The position numbers and the translations under genes were made by a program. The notes beneath the pieces are model-generated. The model was not told the DNA's origin, ran no database searches, and worked only from the letters and a program-made list of their open reading frames with translations. From Brachionus manjavacas (Eukaryota; Rotifera; Eurotatoria; Ploima; Brachionidae), in contig JAHQIY010000005.1 in assembly GCA_019054805.1 (NCBI GenBank), forward strand, positions 2,401,501-2,465,500: a stretch of 64,000 nucleotides of DNA. Direction: 5' to 3'. Positions 46,290 through 59,700 of this stretch are shown here, piece by piece (within the stretch, counting starts at the first letter, position 1; every line of letters starts with the position of its first letter).

Positions 46290-46585
46290 TGACATTTTCT
46301 TCTACAAGAATTTCATAAATTGTCACTTACTATCCTGGCCGATAATTGGACAGAGACTCATCTCTTTTTCCAGTACCTTTCGGAAGGTTACTGCATCGAG
46401 CTGATCACCTTCACCGCAATTATTACCCAGCCGAAACCGGTGCCTCTTTTTTAATGAAAGAAGTTTTACCATGTGTCCTGTAGTGCAGAGATGTTTTAAA
46501 GATTGTTTCTCCGTCAGCGGACTTTGAGCCTTTGATTCTCTGTTTGTATGACTGACACAAAAGTCATTCGGCTTTACGGGCTTCT
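46290..46585 (-). mobile_element. Diverged full SINE copy, minus strand
   Basis: On the minus strand a tRNA-like head (GCCCGTAAAGCCGAATGACT ... GGCTCAAAGTCC, then GGAGAAACAATCT) is followed by the body GGCACCGGTTTCGGCTGGGT, then AATAATTGCGGTGAAGGTGA, CGATGCAGTAACC, an AGAGATGAGTCTCT hairpin and GGCCAGGAT. The arrangement matches the 36.65 kb copy. It shows that the head and body belong to one element. More diverged, hence older. Confidence 0.7.
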
Positions 46586-46679
46586 TACAGCAATCTAAAT
46601 TATCAAAGTCAATACTTGCAAAGCTATTTATTATTTTAAAAATTGATAAACAACTAAGAGCTAAGAATCGATTTTATCG

Positions 46680-46795
46680 ATGCCAGAGCAAACAAGCTTT
46701 TTTCAAAATTTGTCACCACCAAGCAAAGCATGAAGGCTGTGCCATCCGGAATGCCCTGGAAAAACTTTTTATAAATTATTTTTTAAATAAATAAA
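46680..46795 (+). repeat. Possible further copy of the CCGGAAT-type LINE 3' tail
   Basis: GGCTGTGCCATCCGGAATGC then CCTGGAAAAAC and AAATAAATAAATGAT resemble the TGCTGCCCGGAATTCCCT plus AAAT tail of 17.82 kb, but upstream similarity is weak. Confidence 0.35.
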
Positions 46796-47629
46796 TGATA
46801 AATAGACTCAGCACAGAGCTAAAAAATTTAATAATTTTGCTAGCATTGACTTTTTTCAATAAATTGGCTTGTATTCTTATATTTTAATTTTATTTAAAAT
46901 ACTTGATAAGGGAATTTTTTAAAAACTTTTTATAAGCTTTTTTATAATTTTTTTTTACAATCGTCTTTTCTTAGATTGCTCATTAAATAAATATATAATA
47001 AAAAAAAGATAACTTAATATGTGATCAACCATTTTTCTTATGATATTTTAAAACCCAGCAAGATGGCAATGACTTCAAAGCCGACAGGACCACGTAGAGA
47101 ATTATTATTTACGGGCCTGAATTATTGTCGTTTGTAATTAATCATTTAAAAGATCAGAATCTTGTGCATGTGACTTGAAACTCATTTTCTTTTTAACTCA
47201 ATACTTTTTTAATACACACACTTAAAATGTTCTTAGTTTAATGTTTTATTTTAATTTACAGTTCTCCATTTTTTTCATTACCCAAGTACTTTTTTCTGAA
47301 ATAAACTATATATCATAATATAAATATAATAAAATTATTTATTTTTAAGCGAGGGAATTACCAACCAAGGCTGCAAATGGGACAAATGAACAGTTTATTG
47401 ATTTTCGAGCACGAAAATACTTTAAGTTCTTTTTAGTTAGTTTTATTTATTCTAGATTTTTTTTTTGCGGCTTTAAATTTTCGGGCTTGCTGCGCCACTC
47501 AAATGGATGGATCTGTTTAGGAAGAATTTTTATAAAACATAAAGCTGTATTACGATAGTTGGGTATTCAAAATTCAAAAAGCTAAAAAAGAACAGTTCAT
47601 TCCAAAAATTTTAGCAATTGCTGTGAATT

Positions 47630-47830
47630 TTTTTTTCCTTATTCGCTCCTTGTGGAGCATAGGTCATTACTTTTGATTTCCACTCAAGTCGACCTTTTGC
47701 CTTTACCCTTTCTTCTCCCCATGTCATTCCCATGTTGACCTCCATGTTACTGCTGATCGTCCTACCTTACGTCGCCCTTGAGGTGTCCATTGAAGGGCTA
47801 ATTGCTGTGAATAGGCACAAAGATTTATGG
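47630..47830 (+). repeat. GC-richer repeat segment with a piece shared with 62.96 kb
   Basis: CCTTATTCGCTCCTTGTGGA then GCATAGG is repeated with one change at 62970-62996 inside the Tc1 relic. The following 150 bp (CTCAAGTCGACC, CGTCCTACCTTACGTCGCCC) is far less AT-rich than its surroundings, so it is foreign. No reading frame was identified. Confidence 0.45.
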
Positions 47831-47839
47831 AGACTTTGC

Positions 47840-50800
47840 TTACTATTTAACATGTGTCACTTTATTCGTAAAATAATATTAATATAGTTGAATTTTTTTT
47901 TTTAAATAACATATTGATTATTACCTGCAATAAAATATTTAAAACAGTAAATGAAATTTTGTAATTTTCTTCACTATATACTTTTCATTCGAAATATTTC
48001 AATTTTTTGTTGTTGTAAATGCTAACTAAAATCCATTTAAAAAAAAAAAAACTTTGAAAATAATTAATAATAAAGGTGTCAAAGTTGGGGTCAATTTATC
48101 TACATGTCTGACCCTTTAAAACAATACTATCAATGCAATATTTAACATCTAAATAAAAATGGAGGTTAAAAAAATTATCAATAGTTGTTTTTGTATAAAA
48201 ATTTTAAAACCAAAGCGGAAACCATGTTACATTAAATATTTTTTGTTATTTTCTGTGCAGTACAAATGACCACTAAAATATCTTTCTTTTAAATTTCTTT
48301 TTCAATTTTTGTTCTTTCATCATTCAAGATATTCTTTTAAAATAAATAATTATCTCAGATTTTTTACAGCATTTTTTGCTCACTAATAGACATGACATGC
48401 AATTATGAGCCCTTTTCAAAATCTTAAGTATCCACAAAATATCTAGTAAAAGAAATTATTTTTTTAACTAGCAATTTATAAGTTTTGTCTTTTTTCACCA
48501 CGAATATTGACCAAAATGTATTTCAAACACTCTTTTCCAAAACTCATTGATCATGTCTCATCATGTTTAAATGTTCATTTTGAAGCTATTGTAACACGCT
48601 ATTATAATTTAAAAAGTTCTTGTTTTTTCTAGAGAACCTTGAAAAAATGTGAAATATTAAAATTTAAAATAAATATGCTCATTATTGCCGAATTTTAATA
48701 GCTTGATACTTATTTAAAAAATTCAAAAAAACTAAAAATTTTAGTTTAACCATCATCTAATTCTGTCTTTGAATAAAATTTATGTTTAATTTTATCAAAT
48801 TAAAAATTAATGCTTTTACTTTTTGAAATTATTTTAAAATTACTTTTGAGAACGAAATGGAAAATTTGTGTACCAAAAAGTAGTGAAAGTGGTAAGTTTA
48901 GCAGCAACTGCACAAACTGAGCTCAACAATCATTTAGGCCCGAGATTCATGCAGATGACAAATTAGAGAAAATCGATTAAAATAAAATAATATTAATAAT
49001 TTAAAACATCGGTCTAAGACCAAGCGCAGTATTTCTTAAAGTAGCTCTTCATAGTAGTTGATCATTAGTGGTTTTTCTTTTTTAATTATTGATTGAATTA
49101 AAATTGAGTTGATTATACTGAAGGCAGACAGTAGTTAGGCCACACAAATGTTCAAAAAATTGTCTCGGGTTCAGTATCTGATTTTCCCAACATGAAAATG
49201 TCTTTTATGGTCATGTGATTTAAGCAAAAGAAAAGCCATTGATAGACTTCAATTTTCATAAAGAAGATTATTGGCAGTGTTGTCAATAAGGTTTTAATTC
49301 TTGAAGTGAAAAAGCTCAAAAATTTCATAATTTAAATTTAATATTTCAAAACTTTAACTTGATAGTGTTAATTTCTAATATAAAAAATTGAAAAAAAAAT
49401 TTTTTTTAAACAGAAAGTTTATTTTTGTTTTGGACAAAGTGAGTTTTATGTTATTGTGGATACATGCAAATTTGGATTTGATTTAAAAGAAAAAAAAAAT
49501 CTCAATCAAAAATCCTCGAAGATCAAGTGTTTATCGAGGCGTTAAAGTCAATCAATTTTTCTAGAGTCTTAGAAAAAATATGCTTTGAACAAAATTGTTA
49601 ATTATTTTTTTAAATTTGTTTTATTTTCTCACAGAACACGCCAAACATAAGGCAAATTAGATTACGATCTGTATTGACTAGCACATGTCAATAGTTCTTT
49701 GAGTTCGGAAAGCAATTTAGAATTTGTCCAACCGGAATAAAAACTACTCTTTAACCACCGATTACACAGCGTGAGAACTCATTAATAAAGACCTTTGATT
49801 AAAGAAAAGAAAAAATAAATAAATTTAAACACAAGAATTCTTTGCTTAAATTAGCTCTAAGGATTCTGTGCTTGCAATAACCCAAAAAATTGCCATATCA
49901 CTTGCTCCTGGAGACAATTTTTTTCTTCCAGGCTCTATGCAATTATTTGAATAGATTGTTTTTGTTTGAGGAGTTTTAATCAAGACTTTTCTAGATGGAA
50001 TAAATTAATCAAAGAATAATCGAGCTCTAATGAATAAATTTATTAAGCATATAAAATTTAATTAGTTAGTAAATTTGATATTAATATCACTGTCGGATGA
50101 ATCAATTAATAAGATATAGTTTTTTTATTATTTTTTTTAATTTTCTTAGAAAAATTAATTCAAAGAAAAATTAAAACAAACAAAAGACAGATGAATATAT
50201 TAATTAATTATTTGTTTTGCTGATTGCAGATTTTTTTAAAATACCATTGTCGTCAATGTTGGTTCATTATCACTGCAATGAATGCTTTAAAATAAAATTT
50301 TGATCTTAATTTTTCCTCTTGTCTAAACAAATTTCATTTTCCTCTTTTATTGTTGATTGCTCTTATTGACGATATGGCACCAGTGTTTAAAAATTTTTCT
50401 ACTATTTGCGTTCATTGTTTTCTCAATTCAATTGCAACGTTTCCTTTCTTTTTTTCGGAACTCAGCATTGAGCACGTTGTTTTTTTCTTTTCTAAAGATC
50501 CAATGCTAGTTATTGTTGTGGCATGAATTGAAATTTTTTTTACATAAAAAACCGGGACTTGCTTACGGATACATTATCTGGATTTGTGTTGTTTTAAACT
50601 TGTGCAGAATCTTGAAAAACAAATTTCGACCTGAAAAGAATTTGACTGTAGAATGTTTTAGTTGGTGGAATATTTCGAATTTCTTTGAAAAAATATAAAT
50701 ATTTGCTTTCAATTTTAATGTAAACTTGTAAATAGAAATTTTTGCTAAAACCTAAAAAATGTGACATGTTTTTTTTGATTTCTTAGAAATTTAAATTTTG

Positions 50801-51355
50801 TTCTAAGCACTTTGCCAGATTTTTAAAATATGCAAACAAAGTCATACAAAAGTTCGCAAATCTATTAATTTCTAGATTAAATTTAAATTTTTAAGTTTTT
50901 TTGAACTTGAAGTTTTGTTTAATTAAAAAAAGCTAGCTTATTTAATTAAAACATTCACCTTCAACCACCTATGTACCAGGTCTGAACAATAAATATTAGA
51001 AATTCAATTTATTTTTAAAAACTAAAAAGTTATAGTATAAAATATTGGAAAAAAAATTCAAAAATAAAAGGACGATTAAAACTGATACCAAAAATATTGA
51101 TTGGCATAACAAAACTAACCCCAATTATTAATATTGAACATAACAAAATTAATCAACACTGAATGAAATAGAAATTCAATAATTTTAACTTATTGACACT
51201 TTTTCTTAAAAAATGAAAACTAATTTAATACAAAATACTCAAATTTTTTATCTTTTATACTTTATAATTGATCTAAAAATCATAAAACGAAAATAGAATA
51301 AAAAATACATGTAATGTTGTAATTGCTACCTTATTATTTCATCTTATTTTTTCAG
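47840..51355. other. AT-rich gene-free region
   Basis: No host gene recognised. A motif TTTCATCAYYCAAG followed by an AATAAA-rich stretch appears at about 45538, 47273 and 48318 and may be another decayed LINE tail. The frame at 50513-50698 lacks motifs. Confidence 0.45.
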
Positions 51356-51359
51356 AATT

Positions 51360-51612
51360 TATCAATAATAATAAAATAATAAAATCGAAGCCATTAAGGC
51401 TTCGGTGGCTTATCTTGTCCTCTTCATTTGCTTCTTTCCATCGCTAGGGCCCTTAACTCCTCATCTGTGAGTTTTTCTGGACAGCTAGTAAGCATCTTAG
51501 TTATTTGACATTTGTATGAGAGCTTCTTGGCGTCTCTCTTTGCTTGACCATGTCGTATTTCTGGCTCGTATAGTGCAAATATTCTAGCTGGTTTTTCTTT
51601 GCTTTCCATACG
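51360..51612 (-). pseudogene. LINE 3' end: last codons, hairpin and TTA tail
   Basis: A minus-strand frame of about 60 codons ends ...KLTDEELRALAMERSK, then TGA. It is followed by the perfect hairpin CGAAGCC-TTAAT-GGCTTCG (51371-51389) and a TTATTATTTTATTATTATT tail. A C-terminal coding block, then a terminal stem-loop, then a short tandem tail is the layout of a non-LTR retrotransposon 3' end (RTE or Jockey type). The clade is not certain. Confidence 0.6.
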
Positions 51613-51639
51613 TAGTGCGTGACCAAGCCATTATCATTA

Positions 51640-52171
51640 GCCGCCTTGAACGAATGGTTTCCTATCAATATTTGTACATTAAAAACCTTTCATTTCTTAT
51701 TTCAGTTTATCTATTTTGATTTTACATTTTTTTTTATTTTATTTTTTAATGTCCTGCCTGGCTTCGTCGTCAATGCCACCTCGGTAAACCAGTTCAAGAA
51801 CCGATACGACGCCTTTCGGTCTTGTACCCAAACTACCGCTCCATAGACACCACAAACAACAATTTTATTATTATTCGTTCTTCGATTTCGAACACTAATA
51901 TCACAACCCTTTGATATTTACTTTTTAACACCATATATCAATTCTATACTAAATATAATTCTTTCTTCTCTTATTAGAATTTATTTCCAGTTTTTTTATT
52001 CTTGTAAAAATTAATTAACTTTTTTAACCCTAAAATTTTTATTGTATATTTCTATCAGTGTTTTATCTCATTATGTGCAACGAGCTACCATAGGCGACCT
52101 CTCATGTAGGCCGCCTCCGCAAGCTAGTCTTACTGTAGCTTTTTTATAATAATAATAATAATAATAATAAT
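51640..52171 (+). pseudogene. 3' end of a CR1/L2-like LINE, interrupted by AT-rich DNA
   Basis: LPGFVVNATSVNQFKNRYDA then FRSCTQTTAP, stop at 51846, matches the ends at 34.40 and 61.95 kb. About 80 bp of AT-rich sequence breaks the frame just upstream, around 51670-51750. The 3' UTR (GAGCTACCATAGGCGACCTC, then CGCAAGCTAGTCTTACTGTAG) aligns with 34.53-34.60 kb and ends in a TAA tandem (52148-52171). Confidence 0.7.
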
Positions 52172-52179
52172 GTGAATGA

Positions 52180-53780
52180 ATTTTAGCTCGGGACAGATAA
52201 TAAAATTTGATAAAAAATTAAATAAGTTTTTAAATATTTTAAAAAATTATAATATATTTCTTACTATTGTCATTTATTATCAAATAAAAAAATACAATAA
52301 AAGTATTTTTTATTTATTAATATTTTATCATAAAAAGTATAATTTTTTGAATAGACCATCTTATTTTCGTCTGTACCAGCAATGAAAGCCAAATTCTAAA
52401 TACTCTTTAAAAAGAAGTTCTAAATACTCTTTATAACCCATCAAAAATGTTTTCAGTACAAAAAATTTTAGAAAAGCTCTAGTGTCCATCTCTAGCATAT
52501 GTTTTGCCTACTTTGTTATGAATTCTTTTGATTCCTACCAATTTAAACATCTCTGGCAAAGTCAATTAAATCTTCGAAATTTCCTCGAAAGACTAAATGA
52601 TAAAATATGCTATTTTGTTATTAGTTGTCTACAGATGTCTTGTAGCAGTAGCAATAATCCTTAATAGATAAATAGTTGAAAATTAGATAATTCTAATAAA
52701 AATAAATTCCCGTATTCCCTTGTTTCTATACTTCATCCTCATAAACTGAATCAGAACTTTGGTTCATTTAATAAACACCATCTCGCCCATGTTAAAGTAT
52801 TCATAACTTACACCGCATGCTTAAATGATGTGTTTTAAGCCTTGGATACGCTTTAAGATTATTTTTTTTTGGGTAAATGCGGCATTTAAGTTTGAGATTT
52901 TTTTAAAGACAAAATTTATAAAATTTTTTTTTAATTTTTCTTTGTATTCAATTTAAAATTTTTTAAATTGAATAAGATGATATTTCGACGTATGTTAACT
53001 AAAAGCGAAAGTTTTTTTTCTTAGTTAATTTGAATTTTAAAAAGAAATTTTTAATTTTTTTAAATAATTTTAATTTTTCAATGATATATAAAAGAAACCA
53101 AAAAAAATAATCATTTTTTGAATTAACGGTAAAATCAAAATATTAGAAAACTTCATTTAAATAAAGAAGTGATGCATACAAAAAGGTATAGAAATACACA
53201 AGAAAAAATAATTTTTCATTTTTTTATTTTAGCATATTATTAAAATATAGACTTTAAATCAAAATATTGAAAACAATTTTTAGCACTTTTAGAAATTGAA
53301 ATTTTTTTAAAATAAATAATTCTTATAAAGTTCGTCTGGTAAATAACCCAATTATCGAATTTATTTATTTGAATTTTTCAAACGTCTATTTCAATCAATC
53401 ATTTTAAAGACACAATTTAAAATTTGATAAATGGGCTCAGGTGGCTAATCAATTTGAAAATTGTTACCAGTTTTATTGAGAAAAAATCTTATTTTTAAGT
53501 TTAATGATCGGAAATATATAATTCATCAATTCAAAATAGAATAAATAATTTAATTTTCACTTTTATAAATACGCTTATAGAAGTCTTAATGATTTGGGAA
53601 AAAATTTTTTGATTACATTAAATTAAACCGATTTTCATTACAAAAAAAGATTAAAGAAAAAAATATTTATTCAAAACAATTTAGATTCTTGTTTAATAAA
53701 AATTATTTAACATCTATCTTAGCTTTCTGAACTCTTTCTAAAGCTAAATATTCAACAATATAAAAACTTAAACAATATTT
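52180..53780. other. AT-rich spacer 3' of the NKRF-like gene
   Basis: No gene. A 16-bp direct repeat (TTCTAAATACTCTTTA) occurs twice at about 52395-52432. Frames at 52176 and 52482 are low complexity. Confidence 0.5.
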
Positions 53781-53783
53781 TAT

Positions 53784-56700
53784 TTATTTAACTAAATCAC
53801 CATGTGAAATAATCGCGAATTTGTTTAATTCACCACCATTTTTGAGAACAGAATCAAAAATTTCATCTGAAGTTCTTTTCTTTTTAACGACTATAAATCT
53901 GTCAGCACCATTGCCTTCCGAATGAGTTTTAAGACCATATCTATGAGCTTCTTTATGAATTATTTTTCTATCTTCAATTGATAAATTCTTTTCAAAAACT
54001 AAGTCTTTTTCTGTTGCTGATTGTACAAAGTCATTTAACAATTTTCTAATGTTGTTGATAAATTGATATATTTTAATTTTATTTTTTGGCTTTGGTTTCG
54101 GAATTTCTAGTTGGATCTGGGTGTTTGACTGATTTAAATTTAAATTTGATACAGCTTTAGCGCAATCTAATTCCTGCAATTCATCTTCATAGTCATCACA
54201 AAAATGGTAATTATATCCAAAGCCGAACCGTGATCTGTTCATATCGACAAATTCAATGGGTTTAAGTAATCCTTGTTCGTTGCGTCCAAGACCATGACCT
54301 TCTCCCTTCCATCCCATTTTTTTCATCAATTTCTCGCCTAAATAAAAGTCAATTAAGATTAAAAAGACAAATTCAAAAACAAATCTTTTTCTTTTTTTTT
54401 ATTAAATAGTTTAAAAAAATTAACAAAAATTCAAAACAAAAAAATTTTACAAGTCACTCAAAATTTGAAATTTTGATATCAAACAAAAATAGTGACCGAT
54501 GGCAACCTATTTCTTAGCATTGTAATATGAATTTAAAACAATCAACGAATATAAAAGAAAAAAATTTGTTTTCATTTAATCTTAAAGACAATTAGCCGTA
54601 CCGAATGATTGGTTTGAGAAATTAGCTGTAGTTGAACATGAGTCAAGAGAGTTCATTGGTGTTTCAAAGATGGTCGGCGGTACCAGAGTACCAAAGAGAT
54701 CGTCATTAGATATCTTAAGATATGATGAATTTGGTTTGTCTGAAGCATTAATGTTATTTAATGATTGATAATTTGTTTCCTTAATTAAATTTTATTAAAA
54801 AAAATAGAACTCTAAAAATATTAAATATTACTTTAATAACCGGGAAAATTTTGGCTAGAAACTTTATTGCTTTCAGAGCTGACAAGCGTTTTGAATCTGT
54901 TTTAGAAACAGAATAGGCAGAGGAGACTCTGGTCCCATTTATCAAACATTTGCATTTAAATCGTTTTGTTTCGGTGCTTTCAGAAATTTCGTTTTCGGAA
55001 TCAACTTCTACTTGATCACCACTAACTACTCTCTTTTCTGGTTGATCACATTCGCCTTTATTCTTTACCTCAAATTCCAGTTTACAATTGTTTTTGGAAC
55101 ATGATTGATTTAAAATTTGAATAGAATTTCGCTCGTGTAAAAAATTGTCTAAATTTGTTGCATCAATCAGCCCTGCTAAATTATCAGATGGAATAAACAA
55201 ATTAAAAGTTCCTAATTTTTTTTTAACCCTTAAATTAAACAAAGTTAATAATTTGATTTTTTTAATGGAAATTTTGGTGTAACTTCTCATTATCTGTATA
55301 GCTGAATTAATCTTTAAAAAATGCTCAGAAAATTAAAGTTTTGGAAAAATTGTTTTTGGCAACAATTCAAATCATTATACAATCTTAATTGTTCTTATTT
55401 TCTATTATAGCTAGAAGTGGTCTTTAATAATACAATTAATTATCTGTTATTAAACAAATACCAGGACAAATGTTAAATTTAAAATATATAGATTAAATTA
55501 AAAAAGTTCATACTGAGTTCGCAGTAAAAAATTAATTAAAAATAAGCTTAAGGAAATTTTTTAGTTCATTTCTTACGGGCTTAATTAATTAGATTAATAA
55601 GTACAAATAAAAAAAATTAATTAAAAAAAATTAGATAATTAAAATTTTATTTTTTTTAAGTCTTAAATTAAACATTAAAAATCTTAAAGCTACGAATTTT
55701 TATAAAGTCTTTCGATAAAATTTTAAAAATTCAAAAGATGAAATTTTAAAAAATTATCTCCTTAATGCTAAAATCTCCTATTTTTTAATACAAGTTATTA
55801 AGTTCAAATCGCTTTAAAACTAAAAATTGCTATTCTTTGAAAACAAATCAGAGAGTATTTAAAAATTTTAAATATTTAACAATTATGTTGAGATTAAGAT
55901 TAACTATTAATCTTTTAAAAATGGATTCCATGGTTTTGTGAAATTCAGTACAAATTGTTAAAAAGAACAAAAAAATGTAAAAAAATTGATTAACTTTTTT
56001 CCTAAAGGTTTAAACTTAGTTCTGTAAACGCAACATAGTGCAACATTCAAAGTTGCATCAAATATCTAAGTCTGATAAATTTGCAGAGTTAAGCAGAAAT
56101 TAAATTTCAATATAATCAAGCGAAGTGCATTTTGCAGAGATTTTGCACAGCAGACCTTTACAGTTGATGCAACTTTGAATGTTGCACCATGCTGCTTTCA
56201 CAGAATCAGTTTTAAACCTTTAGAAAAAAAGTAAATTAATTTTTTTACACTTTGTTCTGTTCTTTTGTACTGAACTTCACAAAAACGGATTCCATTAGTT
56301 AAGCATTTTTTTATACTAATTCTCATATTTAAATTCTTGATAAGATCTTAAACAGGAATTCCCCTAAAGAATCCTATCCAAATCTTGACTAAAATTTTGT
56401 TCAGTTCAGGATATTTTTTGATCAAGTTTAGTGTCGAATCCTTCAAGTTCTAAACAGGAAAAATCAGGATTTTACAGGAAAATTAATGTTCTGTAATAAG
56501 TTTCTTATGTTTAGGATCCTTTATGTTCTTTTTAGAAAAAATTTAATGATTAATATGCAATAGAAGCGTCATATGTTGGTTAAGAAAGTAGCGTCAGTTT
56601 AATTTTAGGATCATTAATATTCTTTTTTTAAGCAATTTCATTTGAATTTATTTTTTTTATTCAAATCTAAAATTTAAAAGTTCAAAATCTTTAAATAGCT

Positions 56701-59700
56701 TTTTAATATTAGCTTTTCGAATATTTTGGCAAGAATGGTCACTATTTATAAATTATTTTGCATAAAAATTTATGAAAAATAATGAATTTTCAGTAATTCT
56801 TTTCTGTTATAATATTTGTAAAAGGTCGTCGTTTCCATTTAAAAAATTGAAAGTAATTATTATTTAATTTTTGTCTAATATTTCGTTGAATTAAATAAAA
56901 TAATAGTAACGAAAATAAAAGAAAATTTTTCTGTATTTCTGGCATTTATGTTAAATGTGTCCATTTTTGTACAAAAACGAAAATTTAGCATTGAAACTTA
57001 GAAATGAAAAATAAAATTTTTACAATTGCAACTATGACAGAATTTTAACATTTAAAAATTAATTTAAAAAATGCAAAAAATTCTGATTTGTATAAATCAT
57101 AGAGACAAGTAATAAATATATTCCAAAATATTGTATTTTTTTTTATCATTAATATTTTCCTGTTAAAAAAAAATAATCTTTTTTTGTTGAATTTAATAGT
57201 AGTAAGGGGTATGTACTCTAAAATAATTGTTCCTAAACGGAAAATTATTAATTCAAATTTCATTTGAAACATTTTTTTACGCATTTTTCGTCTTCACATA
57301 ACTTTCTTAAGAACAGTCCTTAAAGAATTATCTATATATCAAATGATTCAATTTATTCTCCTCTATAAATTGATATATAGATCATTGGGAATTTTTAGGA
57401 AATTAAAAACTAGAACAGAAAATAGATTTAAATATTTAGAATAAACACTACAGTACCGGAAATTAACTTGTCACATCATATCAAATGATATCATTTGATA
57501 TCAGATGATATGATCTGATATCAACTGATATAAGCTAATATCAGGAGAAAAAAATTATTTACATATTTTTAATAATAGAAATTCAAATTTTAATTCACCT
57601 GATATTATCTGAGAGAAAGGTTTAAAAAAATGATATTAAATGATATCGGATGATATGATGTGACAAGTTAATTTCCGGCCCTGTATATATTGAGTTATTT
57701 TTAGGTATTGAAATTGAAAAATTTAAGATTGTAAAATTTTATTATTTAAAAGAAGAAAAATAAACAAAAAAGTTGATGTGTTTATAAAAATATTTTTCAT
57801 CCTGCAACTAGTCGACTAGAACCCTAGATGCTTTCTTCTACTAAATTTGATACAAATGATAATAACCATAAAATACAAAATTTTAATGTAACAGAGTGTT
57901 AAAATATTAATATTAGATTAAAATTTTTGATTATAAACTTTTAAATTTTTATCATTTATTTAAAAAATTTGATTTTTTATATTCGCAACTAAAAGATTGA
58001 ACGGAACAAAAATAAAATAGTTCGTTAAATTAGATTTAGTCACTGATTTATTTATTTATAATATCAAATAAATTTTATCAATTTTAATTTCTTATTAGTT
58101 TTGATGATTTTTATTGTATTTAATTATTCTTTTATACCAAATAAATAAAAAATTATTTATTCATTTCATATCATTTATATTCAGGATGTTGAATTAAAAC
58201 TTACTTTTTCCTATGAGTCCGTAATTGCAATTTAAAAACAGCAGAAAAAAATGTTATCGTTAATTTAAAGAAGACTTTTGATGTTCACAATTTTTTATGC
58301 TTTTTTTTTTATACTGAATGGTAACAACTTTAAATAAAAGAAAAACTTTCGTAAAAAAATTTCCAAGCATTGATTTCTAAATAATTGATCTCTGAAAATT
58401 GTAAATATCTTTTTTAAATATTTCAATTTGTTTTACTAATATCTGGAGAATTTTAATTTTTAAATTTAAATTTATTTTTCAGTTTATTTATTTGAATAAT
58501 TTTTCTCAAAGTTTTTTTTTTTAAAAATCATCTTGACAATTAATTCTTCTAAAACTTTTTTAAAATTTTAACAATCTATCCGATTAATACAAATAAAATG
58601 AACCTATTTTTATGTTGAGAAAAAAAAATGATTAAAAAATAAACAGCATCAAAAAATGTACACATGGCCAAAAAAAATTTAAATTTTACTTGTCTTTTTT
58701 GTTCGATGGAGGTGATTTTTTGTCCTCATCATCATTATCATTATCTTCTTCGATTTCGCACTGACTTTCTTTTGAATCATTCAGTGTCAAATCATTCAGG
58801 TCATTTTCTTTAGGCAACGTCATCGATTTAAGCATCGAATTCAGATCATTTATGTTTTTCTTATTCGAATTATCATTACCCGAGCTAATATGGGTATCAA
58901 GTACATACAGCTCATATTCAAAGTCCTGGTCTTTGGCCAATTTAACCGCTAGTTCGGATTGACTTTTCAATATTTCAAAGGCTTTCTTATATGTATTAAT
59001 TTTGCATTTTTTTTTCTTTTTATTTTTCTCTGTAACCAAACGAAAAGTTTCGACAAAAAGTTCACCAAAATGCAAATCACTTTCCAATTTTTGACCATAT
59101 TTAATTTCGATTGAATTTTTCGAACAAAAATCATCGAAAAATTCAACAAAATTAGAATTTTCATCTAATTCAAGCTTAATTGATCTCAATGCATCTCTGA
59201 GTTTATTTATTTTACTCAATCGCAAAAATTTTGAGTCCTCGCATTTTTCAGAATTGTTAATTGCTGGGGAACCGGGACCCACAAGCACTGAGAGTGGATC
59301 ATTGGGTCTGTTGCTTTCACGTTTTATCATTTTTAGGAGAACATTGCGACTGTTTTCTTTAAAATTGGGAGATAGTCCGTAAGGAATTGGAAGAGTTGAA
59401 GCTGCCGGTGCCAACTCACTTGTAGTAGCTGGAACTGACGGAGATTGCACTGCTTTTGAAGATTTTAATTGCTGGCTAGAATTTGATGAATTCAAAGCAT
59501 TTTTGTATGAAATAGGCTGCGTTGGTTTATTTGGTTGGTTTGAGATTGCTGCTGGAATCATAGTGTCTCTGGTGAGTATTTGTATTTTTGGCTTAGGGGT
59601 TTGCTTTATTTGAATCTCTCTGTCCGATACCAGATGAGTCTTGCTGATTAGCTTTGGCTTCTGATTTGGACAGTTTGGTTCATTTTGTTTTGGCTGTTTG

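Noticed and set aside
57045..57284. Minus-strand 79-residue frame in the NKRF intron
   Set aside because: I/F/K/N-rich, no motif, not flanked by phase-compatible splice sites.
58686..58688. TAA at 58686 as the true end of a separate gene from the G-patch gene
   Set aside because: Possible, but the dsRBD-like block, strand and order match NKRF layout, and a GTAAAT donor overlaps the stop, so one gene is preferred. Not settled.
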